A DNA stretch of 64,000 bases, taken from positions 1-64,000 of the forward strand of contig NZ_JAPENM010000005.1 of assembly GCF_026342035.1 (NCBI RefSeq), read 5' to 3'. Source of the stretch: Aldersonia sp. NBC_00410. GTDB lineage: Bacteria > Actinomycetota > Actinomycetes > Mycobacteriales > Mycobacteriaceae. Positions 1-13,386 of this stretch are shown piece after piece (position 1 is the stretch's first letter; each line of letters starts with the position of its first letter). Under the pieces are notes generated by a model, which saw only the letters and a program-made list of their open reading frames with translations, had not been told where the DNA came from and did not search any database. The translations under genes were made by a program, and so were the position numbers.

Positions 1-6
1 CATTCA

Positions 7-38
7 CGAAAGGGGACCCATTACTGGGTCCCCTTTCG
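7..38 (+). terminator. Stem-loop terminator at left edge
   Basis: A perfect 14-bp inverted repeat (7-20 and 25-38) encloses a TTAC loop; each arm reads CGAAAGGGGACCCA or its complement. It lies 45 bp before the first gene and probably ends a transcript entering from the left. The T-rich tail is weak (TCGTTGTCC), so the terminator reading rests on the stem. Confidence 0.75.
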
Positions 39-82
39 TCGTTGTCCCGATATCTTGTACTCAACGCTCGAAAGGGGCTGTC

Positions 83-1228
83 GTGCCGGACGAAAACGAC
101 GAGCGCAAGCCGTTCCGCCGTAGCGGACGACCGGCGCAGCCCGAACAGCCGGCATCCCGCGACAACGAAACCGGGGCTCGGCCGTCCGAGCAAGGGCGTT
201 CGACCGAGCGTCCACGTTACGACGACCGCCGCTCCGGGCCGAGTGAGCGGGGTCGTGACACCGAGCGCCGGTCCAGCGAACAACGTTCCAGCGAGCATCG
301 GTCCGACACCCAGCGCGGACGTAGTTCCGGGGAAAACCGCGGTAGCGAAAATCCCTGGCGCCGAGATGATTCCGCATCCCGCCGCAGTGGTGGAAGTTCG
401 CAGCCAGGCCGTGGTGCCGGCGATCCGCGGCAACGTCGCGAAGGTGATGATTCGCAACGCCGGGGCGGACCACCGCGCCGCCGCGGTGGTGAAGGCGCCT
501 ATTCCCGCCCGGAGGCCCAGCCCGGGCGCGGCGGCGACCGACGTCCGGCACGAGTCGAGGAACCCGACCTACCCGATGACATCGCGCCCGCCGATCTCGA
601 TCCGGCGGTCCGCCGCGACCTGCTGAGCCTCGACAAGTCGAACGCCGAGTCGGTCGCGCGCCATCTGGTGATGGCTGCGCAGCTTGTCGACGACGATCCG
701 CGTCTCGCGTTGGCACACGCGCGTGCCGCACGCGGACGCGCGGGCCGCATTGCAGTGGTCCGTGAAACCGCGGGTGTGATCGCGTATCACGCCGGTGAGT
801 GGGCCGAGGCGCTATCCGAACTGCGCGCCGCCCGCAGAATGGCCGGCGGTCCAGGACTCCTGGCCGTCATGGCCGATTGCGAGCGTGGGCTCGGTCGGCC
901 GGAGCGGGCGATCGAGCTGGGCCGAAGCGATGAGGCCAGGGCGTTGACCGGCGACGATGCGACGGAGCTTCGGATCGTGGTTGCCGGGGCGCGAATGGAT
1001 CTCGGACAGTTCGACCAGGCCGTCGTCACATTGCAGACTCCGGAACTCGACCCGTCCCGGACCGGTTCGGGCGCCGCGCGGTTGTTCTACGCGTACGCCG
1101 ACGCGCTGGTTGCCGCGGGGCGCGTCGCGGATGGGCTGACGTGGTTCCTGAATGCCGCCGCCGCGGACGTCGAGGGCGAAACCGATGCCGAGGAGCGGGT
1201 TGCCGAGTTGTCCGGCGACGCGCAGTGA
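83..1228 (+). CDS. TPR-like protein with charged N-terminal tail (Rv1691-like)
   Basis: 381 aa. The first ~165 residues are low-complexity and rich in Arg, Ser, Glu, Asp and Gly. The remaining ~215 form an Ala/Leu-rich helical repeat domain of tetratricopeptide character. The GTG start at 83 follows an AAAGGGG ribosome site at 71-77. The stop overlaps the next start (GTGA). Position just before the HAD phosphatase and tlyA matches M. tuberculosis Rv1691. The role is unknown; TPR domains usually bind proteins. The disordered tail varies in this family. Confidence 0.85.
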   Translation: MPDENDERKPFRRSGRPAQPEQPASRDNETGARPSEQGRSTERPRYDDRRSGPSERGRDTERRSSEQRSSEHRSDTQRGRSSGENRGSENPWRRDDSASRRSGGSSQPGRGAGDPRQRREGDDSQRRGGPPRRRGGEGAYSRPEAQPGRGGDRRPARVEEPDLPDDIAPADLDPAVRRDLLSLDKSNAESVARHLVMAAQLVDDDPRLALAHARAARGRAGRIAVVRETAGVIAYHAGEWAEALSELRAARRMAGGPGLLAVMADCERGLGRPERAIELGRSDEARALTGDDATELRIVVAGARMDLGQFDQAVVTLQTPELDPSRTGSGAARLFYAYADALVAAGRVADGLTWFLNAAAADVEGETDAEERVAELSGDAQ

Positions 1229-2292
1229 CGGGCGATTCGACCCCTGATCTGCGGGAACAATACGACGCCCTGCTGCTCGACCTGGACGGCACGCTGTATC
1301 TGGGGCCGCACTCGATCCCGGGTACCGCGCAAGCGCTCGCGTCCGGCACACAGCAACTGCTCTACGTCACGAACAACGCCAGCCGCAGCCCGGCCGATGT
1401 CGCGAACCATCTGCGCGAGCTGGGTTTCGCCGCCGCCGATGACGATGTCGTCACAAGTTCCCAGGCCGCCGCACGACTGCTCGCCGAGCGCCTGGAACCC
1501 GGCGATGCTGTGCTCGTCGTCGGCACCGACGCACTCGCCGACGAGGTACGCGGCGTCGGTCTGGTACCGGTGCGAAGTTTCGACGACGGGCCGAAAGCGG
1601 TCGTTCAGGGCCACTCGCCGCAAACGGCGTGGCCGATTCTCGCCGAGGCCGCCTACGCGATCCGTTCCGGTGCGCTCTGGGTCGCCGCGAACACCGACAC
1701 CACATTGCCCACCGAACGCGGCTTCGCGCCGGGGAACGGCGCGATGGTTGCCGCCCTGCGGACGGCAACCGGTGCCGTGCCGCTGGTAGCGGGCAAGCCC
1801 GCCGCGCCGCTGCTCGAGGACGCGTTGCGGCGCGGGGGTCGAACGAAGTCGCTCGTCGTCGGCGATCGGCTCGATACCGATATCGCGGGTGCGAACGAGA
1901 CCGGGCTGGATTCGCTACTCGTGCTGACCGGGGTGAGCACCGTGGCCGACCTGCTGCGTGCCACGCCGGACGAGCGCCCGACCTTCGTAAGCCGGTCCCT
2001 CGACGCGCTCAACCACCCGCTCGGCACCGAAGGAGACCGCGGCTGGCGCGCCGAGCCGAAAGATACCGATGTGGTTCTGCACGGCCCCGACGCCGCGAAT
2101 CCCAACGATCCGGCCGAGATCCTCGCCGCCATCCGGGTCGCAGCACTCGCCGCCTGGGCGTTGCCCGAGTTCGGCGCGGTCAGCGCAGGCAACTCTGTCG
2201 CGGCGACCGTCATCGATGCCTGGGCCGAGCCGGACCCAACCGGTGGCGGTTGCGCGGTTTCGCTACACGCGGACGCCCCGGGAATCGGCTAG
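1225..2292 (+). CDS. HAD-superfamily phosphatase (Rv1692-like)
   Basis: 355 aa from the GTG at 1225 that overlaps the previous stop. HAD motif I is LLLDLDGTLYLG with catalytic Asp19 and Asp21. Motif II is YVTNNASRS, the lysine motif is AGKPAAPLLEDAL, and motif IV is VVGDRLDTDIAGANETG. The layout is the NagD-like class IIA type with an extra C-terminal region of ~100 residues. The M. tuberculosis counterpart Rv1692 has been described as a glycerol-3-phosphate phosphatase; the same substrate here is inferred from synteny only. Confidence 0.9.
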   Translation: MTGDSTPDLREQYDALLLDLDGTLYLGPHSIPGTAQALASGTQQLLYVTNNASRSPADVANHLRELGFAAADDDVVTSSQAAARLLAERLEPGDAVLVVGTDALADEVRGVGLVPVRSFDDGPKAVVQGHSPQTAWPILAEAAYAIRSGALWVAANTDTTLPTERGFAPGNGAMVAALRTATGAVPLVAGKPAAPLLEDALRRGGRTKSLVVGDRLDTDIAGANETGLDSLLVLTGVSTVADLLRATPDERPTFVSRSLDALNHPLGTEGDRGWRAEPKDTDVVLHGPDAANPNDPAEILAAIRVAALAAWALPEFGAVSAGNSVAATVIDAWAEPDPTGGGCAVSLHADAPGIG

Positions 2293-2303
2293 CGTTGGCG
2301 GCG

Positions 2304-2522
2304 ATGAACGCGCCTGTACCGCTGCCCGGGCAGCACCTGAGGTCCGCGGAGCAACCGCTCGCGGATCCGGACCGTATTCGTGCCGAAGTCGACGAGTTGC
2401 TCGGCGGCCTCAATGCCGTCGAAGGACAGGGCGACGGCGACGCGATCCCGCACCGTGCCCGGGTGCTCGAACAAGCCCACGACGTTCTGGTTCGGGCGTT
2501 GGCGACGGTGGACAAGATCTGA
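2304..2522 (+). CDS. Small conserved protein (Rv1693-like)
   Basis: 72 aa, ATG at 2304. The acidic, mostly helical product begins MNAPVPLPGQHL and ends ALATVDKI. It sits between the phosphatase and tlyA, exactly where M. tuberculosis has the small protein Rv1693, and the stop is one base from the tlyA start, so the genes are co-transcribed. No enzymatic motif is visible and the function is unknown. Confidence 0.75.
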   Translation: MNAPVPLPGQHLRSAEQPLADPDRIRAEVDELLGGLNAVEGQGDGDAIPHRARVLEQAHDVLVRALATVDKI

Positions 2523-2523
2523 G

Positions 2524-3351
2524 GTGGTCCGCCGGGCACGAGTGGATGCCGAGCTGGTCCGGCGGGGACTGGCCCGGTCACGCGAACATGCGGTCGAGCT
2601 GATCGGTGCCGGAAGGGTGCTGATCGGTGGCTCTGTGGCCGTCAAGCCCGCGACCGCGGTCGAACCCGGCACCCCGCTGCTCGTTCGCGATGAACCCGAC
2701 GAGGCCAACTGGGCGTCGCGCGGCGCGCACAAATTGCTCGGCGCGCTCGACGCGTTCGAACCCCGCGGACTCGCCGTGCAGGACCGCCGCTGTCTCGACG
2801 CGGGCGCCTCGACCGGTGGCTTCACCGATGTGCTGCTGTCTCGTGGCGCACGCCAGGTGGTGGCCGTCGATGTCGGCTACGGCCAACTGGTTTGGCGGCT
2901 CCGCGCGGATGACCGGGTCCAGGTACACGACCGCACAAACGTGCGTGCACTGACACCCGACGACATCGGCGGCCGAGTCGAGTTGGTCGTCGCCGACCTG
3001 TCATTCATTTCCCTCGCGCTCGTGCTGCCCGCGCTCGCCGCGTGTGCGGCACCTGGCGCGGACCTGTTGCCGATGGTGAAACCGCAGTTCGAGGTTGGTA
3101 AGGACCGCGTCGGATCCGGCGGGGTCGTGCGCGACCCGGCGCTGCGTGCGGAGGCCGTGCGTGGCGTCGCGGCTGCGGCCGCCGGGCTCGGGCTGAGTAC
3201 GCTCGGAGCAGTTGCCAGCCCCTTGCCCGGCCCGTCCGGCAACGTCGAGTATTTTTTGTGGTTCCGGGCCGATGCCAATGGAGGACCGGCCGAAGATGAT
3301 GACAGCGTCGTGGAGCTGATCGAAACGGCCGTGCGGGAGGGACCACAGTGA
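2524..3351 (+). CDS. tlyA: TlyA 2'-O-ribose rRNA methyltransferase
   Basis: 275 aa from GTG at 2524. An N-terminal S4 RNA-binding domain (about residues 1-60) is followed by an RrmJ/FtsJ-type SAM methyltransferase fold with the SAM loop [14 protein letters not shown] and further blocks [20 protein letters not shown] and MVKPQFEVG. TlyA methylates 16S and 23S rRNA at the subunit interface and affects capreomycin susceptibility in mycobacteria (family knowledge). It overlaps nadK by 4 bp. Confidence 0.95.
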   Translation: MVRRARVDAELVRRGLARSREHAVELIGAGRVLIGGSVAVKPATAVEPGTPLLVRDEPDEANWASRGAHKLLGALDAFEPRGLAVQDRRCLDAGASTGGFTDVLLSRGARQVVAVDVGYGQLVWRLRADDRVQVHDRTNVRALTPDDIGGRVELVVADLSFISLALVLPALAACAAPGADLLPMVKPQFEVGKDRVGSGGVVRDPALRAEAVRGVAAAAAGLGLSTLGAVASPLPGPSGNVEYFLWFRADANGGPAEDDDSVVELIETAVREGPQ

Positions 3352-4292
3352 GCGCGCCGTTGGAGCGTCCGGCTGGACGAGAGGTTTTGCTGGTTGCCCA
3401 TCCGGGTCGCGCCGAGATCGGCGAGGTGGCCCACCGGGTCGCGAAGATCTTCGATGAGGCCGGTATCGCCCTGCGCGTGCTTGCCGACGAGGCCTACAGC
3501 ACGGGTATCGACTGGTCCGGTACGGTCACCGATCGTGGCTTCGGCAAGGTGTCCGTCGTCGATGCCGGCCCACATGCCGCCGAAGGGTGCGAGCTGATAC
3601 TCGTGCTCGGTGGTGACGGCACGGTGCTTCGCGCCGCCGAGCTTGCGCGCGCGGCTTCGGTACCGGTGCTCGGCATCAACCTCGGCCGAATCGGGTTCCT
3701 CACCGAGGCCGAGGCGGAACATCTCGACGATGCGCTCGCCCAGGTCGTGCGCCGCGACTACCGCATCGAGCAACGGATGACGCTCGAGGTGTCGGTGCGA
3801 GTCGAGGACCGCGTGATCGACCATAGCTGGGCGCTGAACGAGGCGAGTATCGAGAACGAGTCTCGACTTGGCGTACTCGAGGTCGTGGTCGAGGTGGACG
3901 GTCGTCCCGTCTCGTCGTTCGGCTGCGACGGCGTGCTGATCGCGTCGCCGACCGGATCGACGGCCTACGCGTTCTCCGCCGGTGGGCCGGTCGTGTGGCC
4001 GGAACTCGAAGCGCTACTGGTGATTCCGAGCAATGCCCACGCGCTGTTCGCGCGTCCACTGGTTACCTCGCCGGAGTCGGTGGTGGCGGTGGAGTCCGTC
4101 GCGACCGGGCACAACGCGCTGGTGTTCCTGGACGGCCGGCGCACCATGGTGCTGCCGCGCGGAGGTCGGGTCGAGGCGGTGCGGGGCAGCAAACCTTTGC
4201 TATGGGTCCGGCTGGATTCGGCGCCGTTCGCCGACCGGTTGGTGCGCAAGTTCGAACTGCCGGTAACCGGTTGGCGGGGAAGGAAACGCTGA
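3348..4292 (+). CDS. nadK: NAD kinase
   Basis: 314 aa, GTG at 3348 overlapping the tlyA stop. The signature [14 protein letters not shown] has GGDGT at residues 88-92, followed by [18 protein letters not shown] and the conserved block [18 protein letters not shown]. It phosphorylates NAD to NADP in the cytoplasm, using ATP or polyphosphate in actinomycetes. Length is normal for the family. It lies in the tlyA-nadK-recN operon common to actinobacteria. Confidence 0.96.
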   Translation: MSAPLERPAGREVLLVAHPGRAEIGEVAHRVAKIFDEAGIALRVLADEAYSTGIDWSGTVTDRGFGKVSVVDAGPHAAEGCELILVLGGDGTVLRAAELARAASVPVLGINLGRIGFLTEAEAEHLDDALAQVVRRDYRIEQRMTLEVSVRVEDRVIDHSWALNEASIENESRLGVLEVVVEVDGRPVSSFGCDGVLIASPTGSTAYAFSAGGPVVWPELEALLVIPSNAHALFARPLVTSPESVVAVESVATGHNALVFLDGRRTMVLPRGGRVEAVRGSKPLLWVRLDSAPFADRLVRKFELPVTGWRGRKR

Positions 4293-4295
4293 CAG

Positions 4296-6074
4296 GTGCT
4301 CGCCGAGATCAGGATCGACGGATTGGGCGTCATCGCCTCGGCGACGGCGCAGTTTCATGACGGCCTGACAGTGGTGACGGGCGAGACCGGCGCCGGTAAG
4401 ACGATGGTCGTGACCAGCCTGCATCTGCTCAGTGGTGCGCGGGCCGACGCGGGCCGAGTCCGTGTCGGTGCGGCGCGGGCAGTCGTGGAGGGACGCTTCG
4501 TCACCGACGACGTCGACGGGGCGCGCCACGAGGCGGTCGACGATGCGCTCGAATCCGCGGGAGCCGAACGCGACGAGGACGGCAGCGTGATCGTGGTCCG
4601 CACGGTCGGCGCGGACGGCCGCTCCCGCGCTCATCTCGGCGGGCGGAGCGTGCCGGCAGGCACGCTCGCCGGATTCACCGAGCCATTGCTGACCGTGCAC
4701 GGCCAGAACGATCAGCTTCGGCTGCTGCGCGCCGACGAACAGCGCCGCGCGGTGGACCGGTTTGCCGCCGATACCATCGACACACCACTGGCCCGCTACC
4801 GCGAGCGCCGTGCGGAATGGTTGACCGCGCGGCGGGAACTCATCGAACGCACCGAAAAGAGCCGTGAGCTTGCCCAGGAAGCGGACCGGCTCCGCCACGA
4901 ACTGGCCGAAATCGACTCGGTCGCACCAACTCCCGGTGAGGACGCCACGATCCTCGCGGAGGTCCGTCGGCTCGGCGACCTCGATTCGTTGCGCGATGCG
5001 GCCGAGACTGCGCAGGTCGCGCTGTCCGGGGTCGATGTGGGGACCGAGACCGCTGCCGATGCGTCGAGCGCGATCGAACTGCTCGGGGTGGCGCGGGATC
5101 GGATCGAATCCAGTGACGACCCGGCGTTGTCCGATCTCGGCCCGCGGCTCGGCGAGGCGATCGCCATGGTTGTGGACGTCGCCGGCGAACTCAGCGGCTA
5201 CCTCGGCGATCTGCCCGCCGACCCCGGTGCGCTGGACAGCCTGCTCACCCGGCAGGCCGAGCTCAAGACACTCACCCGCAAGTACGCCCCGGACGTGGAC
5301 GGTGTCATCGCCTGGGCCGAGGACGCCCGGGCCCGGCTGCAGAGCGTCGACGTCTCCGAGGACGCGCTGGCGGTGCTGCGCACCCGCGCCGAGGAAACCG
5401 AGCGCGCGGTGGCGGCCGCGGCAGCGAAGCTGAGCTCGGCGCGGACCTCAGCGGCCAAAAGGCTCGCCAAGGCGGTGAGTGCCGAACTGAGTGGGCTTGC
5501 AATGGGCAAGGCACGGCTCGATGTCGAGGTTCGCCAGAATGCGGTCGGTGCACAGGATTCGGCGCCGCTCGAGGTGGCGGGTACGACGGTGCATGCGGGC
5601 ACGGACGGCGTCGATGAGGTGGAGTTCCGGCTCGCCGGACATGGCGGCGCGCAATCGCTGCCGATCGGGAAGAGCGCGTCGGGTGGTGAGCTTTCCCGGG
5701 TGATGCTCGCCCTCGAGGTGGTGCTGGCCGATTCGGAGAAGGGCGCGACGATGGTGTTCGACGAGGTCGACGCCGGTGTCGGCGGCCGGGCCGCGGTCGA
5801 GATCGGCCGTCGGCTCGCGCGGTTGGCGCGTGCTCATCAGGTGATCGTGGTGACGCACCTGCCGCAGGTGGCCGCCTTCGCCGACACCCATCTGGTGGTC
5901 GACAAGACCGACGACGGCGGCGTGCTCAACAGCGGTGTGCGGTCCCTCGATGGCGACGACCGGGTGGTCGAGCTTGCGCGCATGCTCGCCGGCCTCGACG
6001 ACACCGAGACCGGACGTGCGCACGCGGAGGAACTACTGCAGCTCGCGCGCACGCACGCCGAAGAGCTGCGCTGA
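4296..6074 (+). CDS. recN: DNA repair protein RecN
   Basis: 592 aa, GTG at 4296, three bases after nadK. SMC-like ATPase: Walker A GETGAGKT at residues 29-36, a long central coiled coil, ABC signature SGGELSRVMLALEVVL, Walker B MVFDEVDAGVGG and the H-loop VVTHLPQVAAFAD. RecN acts early in double-strand break repair. The gene ends 4 bp from the convergent SRPBCC gene, so both transcripts must end in or run into this joint. Confidence 0.96.
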   Translation: MLAEIRIDGLGVIASATAQFHDGLTVVTGETGAGKTMVVTSLHLLSGARADAGRVRVGAARAVVEGRFVTDDVDGARHEAVDDALESAGAERDEDGSVIVVRTVGADGRSRAHLGGRSVPAGTLAGFTEPLLTVHGQNDQLRLLRADEQRRAVDRFAADTIDTPLARYRERRAEWLTARRELIERTEKSRELAQEADRLRHELAEIDSVAPTPGEDATILAEVRRLGDLDSLRDAAETAQVALSGVDVGTETAADASSAIELLGVARDRIESSDDPALSDLGPRLGEAIAMVVDVAGELSGYLGDLPADPGALDSLLTRQAELKTLTRKYAPDVDGVIAWAEDARARLQSVDVSEDALAVLRTRAEETERAVAAAAAKLSSARTSAAKRLAKAVSAELSGLAMGKARLDVEVRQNAVGAQDSAPLEVAGTTVHAGTDGVDEVEFRLAGHGGAQSLPIGKSASGGELSRVMLALEVVLADSEKGATMVFDEVDAGVGGRAAVEIGRRLARLARAHQVIVVTHLPQVAAFADTHLVVDKTDDGGVLNSGVRSLDGDDRVVELARMLAGLDDTETGRAHAEELLQLARTHAEELR

Positions 6075-6078
6075 GCGG

Positions 6079-6510
6079 TTACTTGGCCCGCCGGCGCACT
6101 TCCTTGTCGACGCCGGAGATCATGCTGGTGATCAGGCCGCGCAGACCGAGCCGCAGCACCGCGGCGGGCACCGGCAGGCTCGGCGTGGAATCCATGGTGT
6201 AGACGACCCGGGTGCCGTTGCCTGCGTCGGAAAACACGATGGTGCCCGTGTGATCCTTCACCGGAGCGCCGGCGATCAAGCGGTACTCGATGCGCTCGTT
6301 CGGGATCAGGCCGGTGATCTGCTCCTTGACGCCCAGCTTGCCGACGCCGAGGAAGTGCACCGCGCCGACGCCCTGGCGTTCGGCGTCGCCGGGGGTGACC
6401 AGCCGCGTTTGCACGGGCAGGAAGTCGCCGCCGTTCTCCCGGTCCGCGAAGATGCCGTAAACCACCTCGCGCGGTGCGTCGATGATCCTCTCGGCGGTGT
6501 AGCTCGGCAT
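6079..6510 (-). CDS. SRPBCC (polyketide-cyclase/CoxG-like) protein
   Basis: 143 aa on the minus strand, ATG at 6510. It begins MPSYTAERIIDAPREVVYGI, typical of START/SRPBCC ligand-binding domains, and ends with the basic tail DKEVRRRAK. Such proteins bind hydrophobic ligands; the ligand here is unknown. It is inserted between recN and steA, which are adjacent in M. tuberculosis, so it is a lineage-specific addition to a conserved block. Confidence 0.85.
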   Translation of the reverse strand: MPSYTAERIIDAPREVVYGIFADRENGGDFLPVQTRLVTPGDAERQGVGAVHFLGVGKLGVKEQITGLIPNERIEYRLIAGAPVKDHTGTIVFSDAGNGTRVVYTMDSTPSLPVPAAVLRLGLRGLITSMISGVDKEVRRRAK

Positions 6511-6675
6511 TCTCTACGTTCCTTCCCCGATGTTCCCGGTGCGCGACCGGCCGTCGGGCGTGAGCATAACCGCCGCTACGGTGGGCATAATCTGCTGATG
6601 CGCATGTGGCAGATGTGACAATTGATTCGGCGCGCCTCCACCTCGGGTCGAGAGTTCGGCGGCATTATCGTGGCC

Positions 6676-7856
6676 ATGAAGATGCCGGCACTGCTGTCTC
6701 GAAGCACGGAAACTCTCCCGGGGCTCAGCGGAATCGCGCGGGCCGATCGCAATACCGCTCGGCTGCTGCGCCGCGTGGGTCCCGGCGACATCGTCGTACT
6801 CGACGAGCTCGACCTCGACCGGATCACCGCGGACGCCCTCGTCGCCGCCAGTGTCCTCGCGGTCGTCAACGCGTCACCCTCGATATCCGGCCGCTATCCG
6901 AATCTCGGGCCGGAAGTCCTGGTGGCCAACGGGATCACGCTGCTCGACGATGTCGGGCAGGACGTCTTCAAGAAGGTCAAAGACGGCTCCAAGGTCCGGA
7001 TCGACGAGGGCACGGTGTACTCCGGCGAGAAGGAGCTGTTCGTCGGCACCGAGCTGAGCGAGATCGAGATCTCCGATCGGATGATCGCGGCCAAGAACGG
7101 CCTCGCCGCCCACCTCGAGGCCTTCTCCGGCAACACGATCGAGTTCGTCAAGGCCGAAAGCCAGCTGCTGATCGACGGCATCGGCGTGCCCGAGATCGAT
7201 CTCGACCTCAACGGACGTCACGTCGTGATCGTCGCCGACGGGCCCGACCACGTCGTCGACCTGAAGAACCTCAAGCCGTTCATCAAGGAGTACGCGCCCA
7301 TCCTGATCGGTGTCGGCGCGGGTGCCGACAGCATCACCAAGGCCGGCTACCGTCCCGATCTCATCGTCGGTGAACCCGACGACATCACCGCGGCCACGCT
7401 GAAATGCGGGGCAGAGGTGGTGCTGCCCGCCGATCCGGATGGCCACGCGCCCGGGCTGCAGCGGATTCAGGACCTCGGGATCGGCGCGATCACCTTCCCG
7501 GCATCGTGCGGGACCGCGGATCTGGCGCTGCTGCTCGCCGATCACCATGGGGCGTCGATGATCGTCACGGTCGGCGCCGCGGCGTCGCTGGACGAGTTCT
7601 TCGACCGCAGCCGCCGCGACAGCAATCCCGCGACGTTCCTCACCCGGCTCAAGGTCGGCCCGAAATTGGTCGATGGCAAGGCGGTTGCGACGCTGTACCG
7701 CAGCCGCGTGTCCGGTGGGGCCATCGCGTTGCTCATCCTCGCCGCGCTCACCGCGATCGTCGTCGCGCTCGTCGCGTCGAATATGGGTGCCGAAGTGCTG
7801 GACTGGGCGAGCGATACGTGGACCCGCCTGCAGACCTGGATCGAGAGCTGGCTGGA

Positions 7857-7860
<4 letters not shown>
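6676..7860 (+). CDS. steA: SteA-like cell-division/envelope protein
   Basis: 394 aa when started at ATG 6676 (MKMPALLSRS), which fits the start of M. tuberculosis Rv1697; an in-frame TTG at 6622 would only add unconserved residues. Conserved blocks include PGDIVVLDELDLDRITADA, NASPSISGRYPNLGPEVL, VGVGAGADSITKAGY and PADPDGHAPGLQRI. The body resembles thiamin pyrophosphokinase folds. A C-terminal membrane helix (IALLILAALTAIVVALVA) anchors it. The corynebacterial homologue SteA works with SteB in daughter-cell separation. The stop overlaps mctB. Confidence 0.9.
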
Positions 7861-10738
<2,878 letters not shown>

Positions 10739-10740
10739 GC

Positions 10741-11400
10741 ATGGCCGAGGCCGGTTCGGTTCCGACCCCGGGTACGCACGTTTTCGACACGGTTTCTTCC
10801 GAGACCCTGTACGAGGGTGCGATCCTCGCGCTTCGCCGCGATGCCGTCGTGATGCCGGACGGCAAGCCCGCCGATCGTGAGGTCATCGAGCATTTCGGCG
10901 CGGTTGCGATCGCTGCACTCGGTGACGACGGCCGGCTGGTGCTGATTCGTCAGTATCGCCATCCGGTGCAGGCTCGGCTGCTCGAACTGCCGGCCGGGCT
11001 GCTCGACGCGCCGGGCGAAGACCCGCTCGATGCGGCGAAGCGGGAGTTGGCAGAAGAAACCGGGCTTGTTGCCGGGGTGTGGTCGGTGCTGGTGGATGTT
11101 GCGGTGTCACCAGGGTTCACCGACGAGGCGCTGCGGATCTTCCTGGCCGAACAGCTCACCGAGATCGATCGGCCCGTGGCCGAGCACGAGGAAGCCGATC
11201 TCGAGTTGCTTCGCATGCCACTCCCGGATGCGGTGGCGGCGACGTTCTCGGGTGAGATCGTGAATGCGACGGCGGTCGCCGGTGTGCTCGCGGTCGCGGC
11301 GGCCCGCGCGAGCGGGACGAAGCTTCGGGCTCCCGATGCTCCCTGGCCCGGCCGGCCGGCCGCCTTCGCCGCGCGCAAAGCCCGGGGGACGGTCACCTAG
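10741..11400 (+). CDS. NUDIX hydrolase, ADP-ribose pyrophosphatase type
   Basis: 219 aa, ATG at 10741, two bases after pyrG. The NUDIX box reads [19 protein letters not shown], preceded by the [10 protein letters not shown] strand typical of ADP-ribose pyrophosphatases. The upstream RQYRHPVQ segment also fits that group. The M. tuberculosis counterpart is Rv1700. It would hydrolyse ADP-ribose to AMP and ribose 5-phosphate. Confidence 0.93.
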   Translation: MAEAGSVPTPGTHVFDTVSSETLYEGAILALRRDAVVMPDGKPADREVIEHFGAVAIAALGDDGRLVLIRQYRHPVQARLLELPAGLLDAPGEDPLDAAKRELAEETGLVAGVWSVLVDVAVSPGFTDEALRIFLAEQLTEIDRPVAEHEEADLELLRMPLPDAVAATFSGEIVNATAVAGVLAVAAARASGTKLRAPDAPWPGRPAAFAARKARGTVT

Positions 11401-11401
11401 G

Positions 11402-12358
11402 GTGCTTGCGCGGCAGATCGACACCTACCTCGACCATCTCGCCGTCGAGCGTGGTCTGGCGCGCAACACGCTCAGCTCGTACCGGCGCGACCTGGACCGC
11501 TATCGCGAATTCCTCGCTGCCCGCAGCATCGATTCGCTCGGTGCGGTCGCCGAGTCCGACGTCTCGGATTTCGTCGTCGTGTTGCGCCGTGGCGAGCCGG
11601 ACCGCGCTGTTCCGGCACTGGCCGCCAGTTCGGCGGCCCGGGCACTGATCGCGGTACGCGGCCTGCACCGCTTCGCGGCAGTCGAGGGCATCACCGACAC
11701 CGACGTCGCACATGCGGTGAAGCCCCCGGCTCCGGGACGGCGATTGCCGAAGTCGCTGCCGGTCGACGACGTGCTCGCGCTGCTCGACGCGGCCGGTGGG
11801 GACGACGCCGCCGACGAGCCGCGGCGGCTGCGCAACCGCGCGCTGCTCGAATTGCTGTATTCCACCGGCGCGCGCATCTCCGAAGCGGTCGGTCTCGATG
11901 TCGATGACATCGAAGTTCCGGACCGAGCGGTGGTGTTGCACGGCAAGGGCGGCAAACAGCGGGTCGTGCCGGTGGGCCGGCCGGCGATCGCGGCCATCGA
12001 CGCGTATCTGGTTCGCGGCAGACCCGATCTTGCTGCGCGGCGTAGTGCTGCCACGAATCGGCAGTCACCGCGCTCGGGTTCGGCGTTGTTTCTCAATTCG
12101 CGTGGTGGCCGACTGTCTCGGCAGAGTGCGTGGCAGGTGCTGCAGACTTCGGCGGAACGCGCGGGACTCGCCGCCGGTGTGTCGCCGCACACGTTGCGAC
12201 ACTCGTTCGCGACACACCTTCTCGATGGCGGTGCGGATGTACGCGTGGTGCAGGAGTTACTGGGGCATGCTTCTGTGACGACAACGCAGATCTACACCCT
12301 GGTCACGATCGGCTCGCTGCGCGAGGTTTGGGCCGGTGCGCACCCGCGCGCGCACTGA
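11402..12358 (+). CDS. xerD: Tyrosine recombinase XerD
   Basis: 318 aa from GTG at 11402, directly after the NUDIX stop. An N-terminal core-binding domain ([20 protein letters not shown]) precedes the catalytic domain with Arg in [12 protein letters not shown], Lys in [11 protein letters not shown], the [12 protein letters not shown] box, [12 protein letters not shown] and the active Tyr in IYTL. It resolves chromosome dimers at dif with XerC. Position before a ParA-like gene and scpAB matches mycobacteria. Confidence 0.95.
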   Translation: MLARQIDTYLDHLAVERGLARNTLSSYRRDLDRYREFLAARSIDSLGAVAESDVSDFVVVLRRGEPDRAVPALAASSAARALIAVRGLHRFAAVEGITDTDVAHAVKPPAPGRRLPKSLPVDDVLALLDAAGGDDAADEPRRLRNRALLELLYSTGARISEAVGLDVDDIEVPDRAVVLHGKGGKQRVVPVGRPAIAAIDAYLVRGRPDLAARRSAATNRQSPRSGSALFLNSRGGRLSRQSAWQVLQTSAERAGLAAGVSPHTLRHSFATHLLDGGADVRVVQELLGHASVTTTQIYTLVTIGSLREVWAGAHPRAH

Positions 12359-12453
12359 ATGGCGTGTCCGCGCACGGATTTCTGATATCGAAGCGGTAGC
12401 GTTTACGCGAAGACCGGACCGCTCATCGTGATGGAAGCAGGGGAGCACTCGAC

Positions 12454-13386
12454 GTGACGACACCGCGTGTACCCGCCGCGGAAATCGGTGTGATGAGTGG
12501 TGCACGTTCGGCTGAGCCGGAGCACGACATCCACCACGTCGCGGAGGGCAGCGCCGGGCCGACCGGCAGGCCGTTGCGTGAGATACCCGAACCGCAGCCG
12601 CTGAGCAGCCACGGTCCCGCGAGGATCCTGGCGATGTGCAATCAGAAGGGCGGCGTCGGCAAGACCACGTCCACGATCAATCTGGGTGCCGCGCTCGCCG
12701 AGTACGGCCGCCGGGTGCTGCTCGTCGACCTCGATCCGCAGGGCGCGCTGTCCGCCGGTCTCGGCGTCGCGCACCACGATCTCGACCTGACCGTGCACAA
12801 CCTGCTCGTCGAAGCCAAGGTGTCGATCGACGACGTCGTCATGCGGACCCGGGTCGACAACATGGACCTGCTGCCGAGCAACATCGACCTTTCCGCGGCC
12901 GAAATCCAACTCGTCAACGAGGTCGGTCGCGAACATACGCTCGGCCGGGTGCTGCACCCGGTGCTGGACCGCTACGACTACATCCTCATCGATTGCCAGC
13001 CTTCGCTCGGCCTGCTCACCGTCAACGCGCTGGCCGCGGCCGACGGGGTCGTCATTCCGATGGAGTGCGAGTACTTCAGCCTGCGCGGACTCGCGCTGTT
13101 GAACGACACCATCGAGAAGGTGCGCGATCGGCTGAACCCGAAGCTTTCGCTCAACGGCATCGTCGTCACCATGTACGACGCTCGGACGTTGCATTCCCGC
13201 GAGGTCATGGCGCGGGTGGTCGAGGTGTTCGGCGACCTGGTGTTCGACACCGTCATCACCCGGACTGTGCGGTTCCCGGAGACCAGCGTCGCCGGGGAGC
13301 CGATCACAACGTGGGCACCGAAGTCGGGCGGCGCGGAGGCCTACCGGGCGCTCGCCCGCGAGGTCGTTCACCGGTCGGGCCGGTGA
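12454..13386 (+). CDS. ParA/Soj-family ATPase
   Basis: 310 aa, GTG at 12454. The deviant Walker A is NQKGGVGKTTSTINLG, with LLVDLDPQGALSAGLG and ILIDCQPSLGLLTVNAL following. A loose ~60-residue N-terminal region precedes it. No parB is adjacent; instead it overlaps scpA by 4 bp, as Rv1708 does. It is therefore likely a second ParA-like protein working with condensin rather than the oriC-linked ParA. Confidence 0.92.
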   Translation: MTTPRVPAAEIGVMSGARSAEPEHDIHHVAEGSAGPTGRPLREIPEPQPLSSHGPARILAMCNQKGGVGKTTSTINLGAALAEYGRRVLLVDLDPQGALSAGLGVAHHDLDLTVHNLLVEAKVSIDDVVMRTRVDNMDLLPSNIDLSAAEIQLVNEVGREHTLGRVLHPVLDRYDYILIDCQPSLGLLTVNALAAADGVVIPMECEYFSLRGLALLNDTIEKVRDRLNPKLSLNGIVVTMYDARTLHSREVMARVVEVFGDLVFDTVITRTVRFPETSVAGEPITTWAPKSGGAEAYRALAREVVHRSGR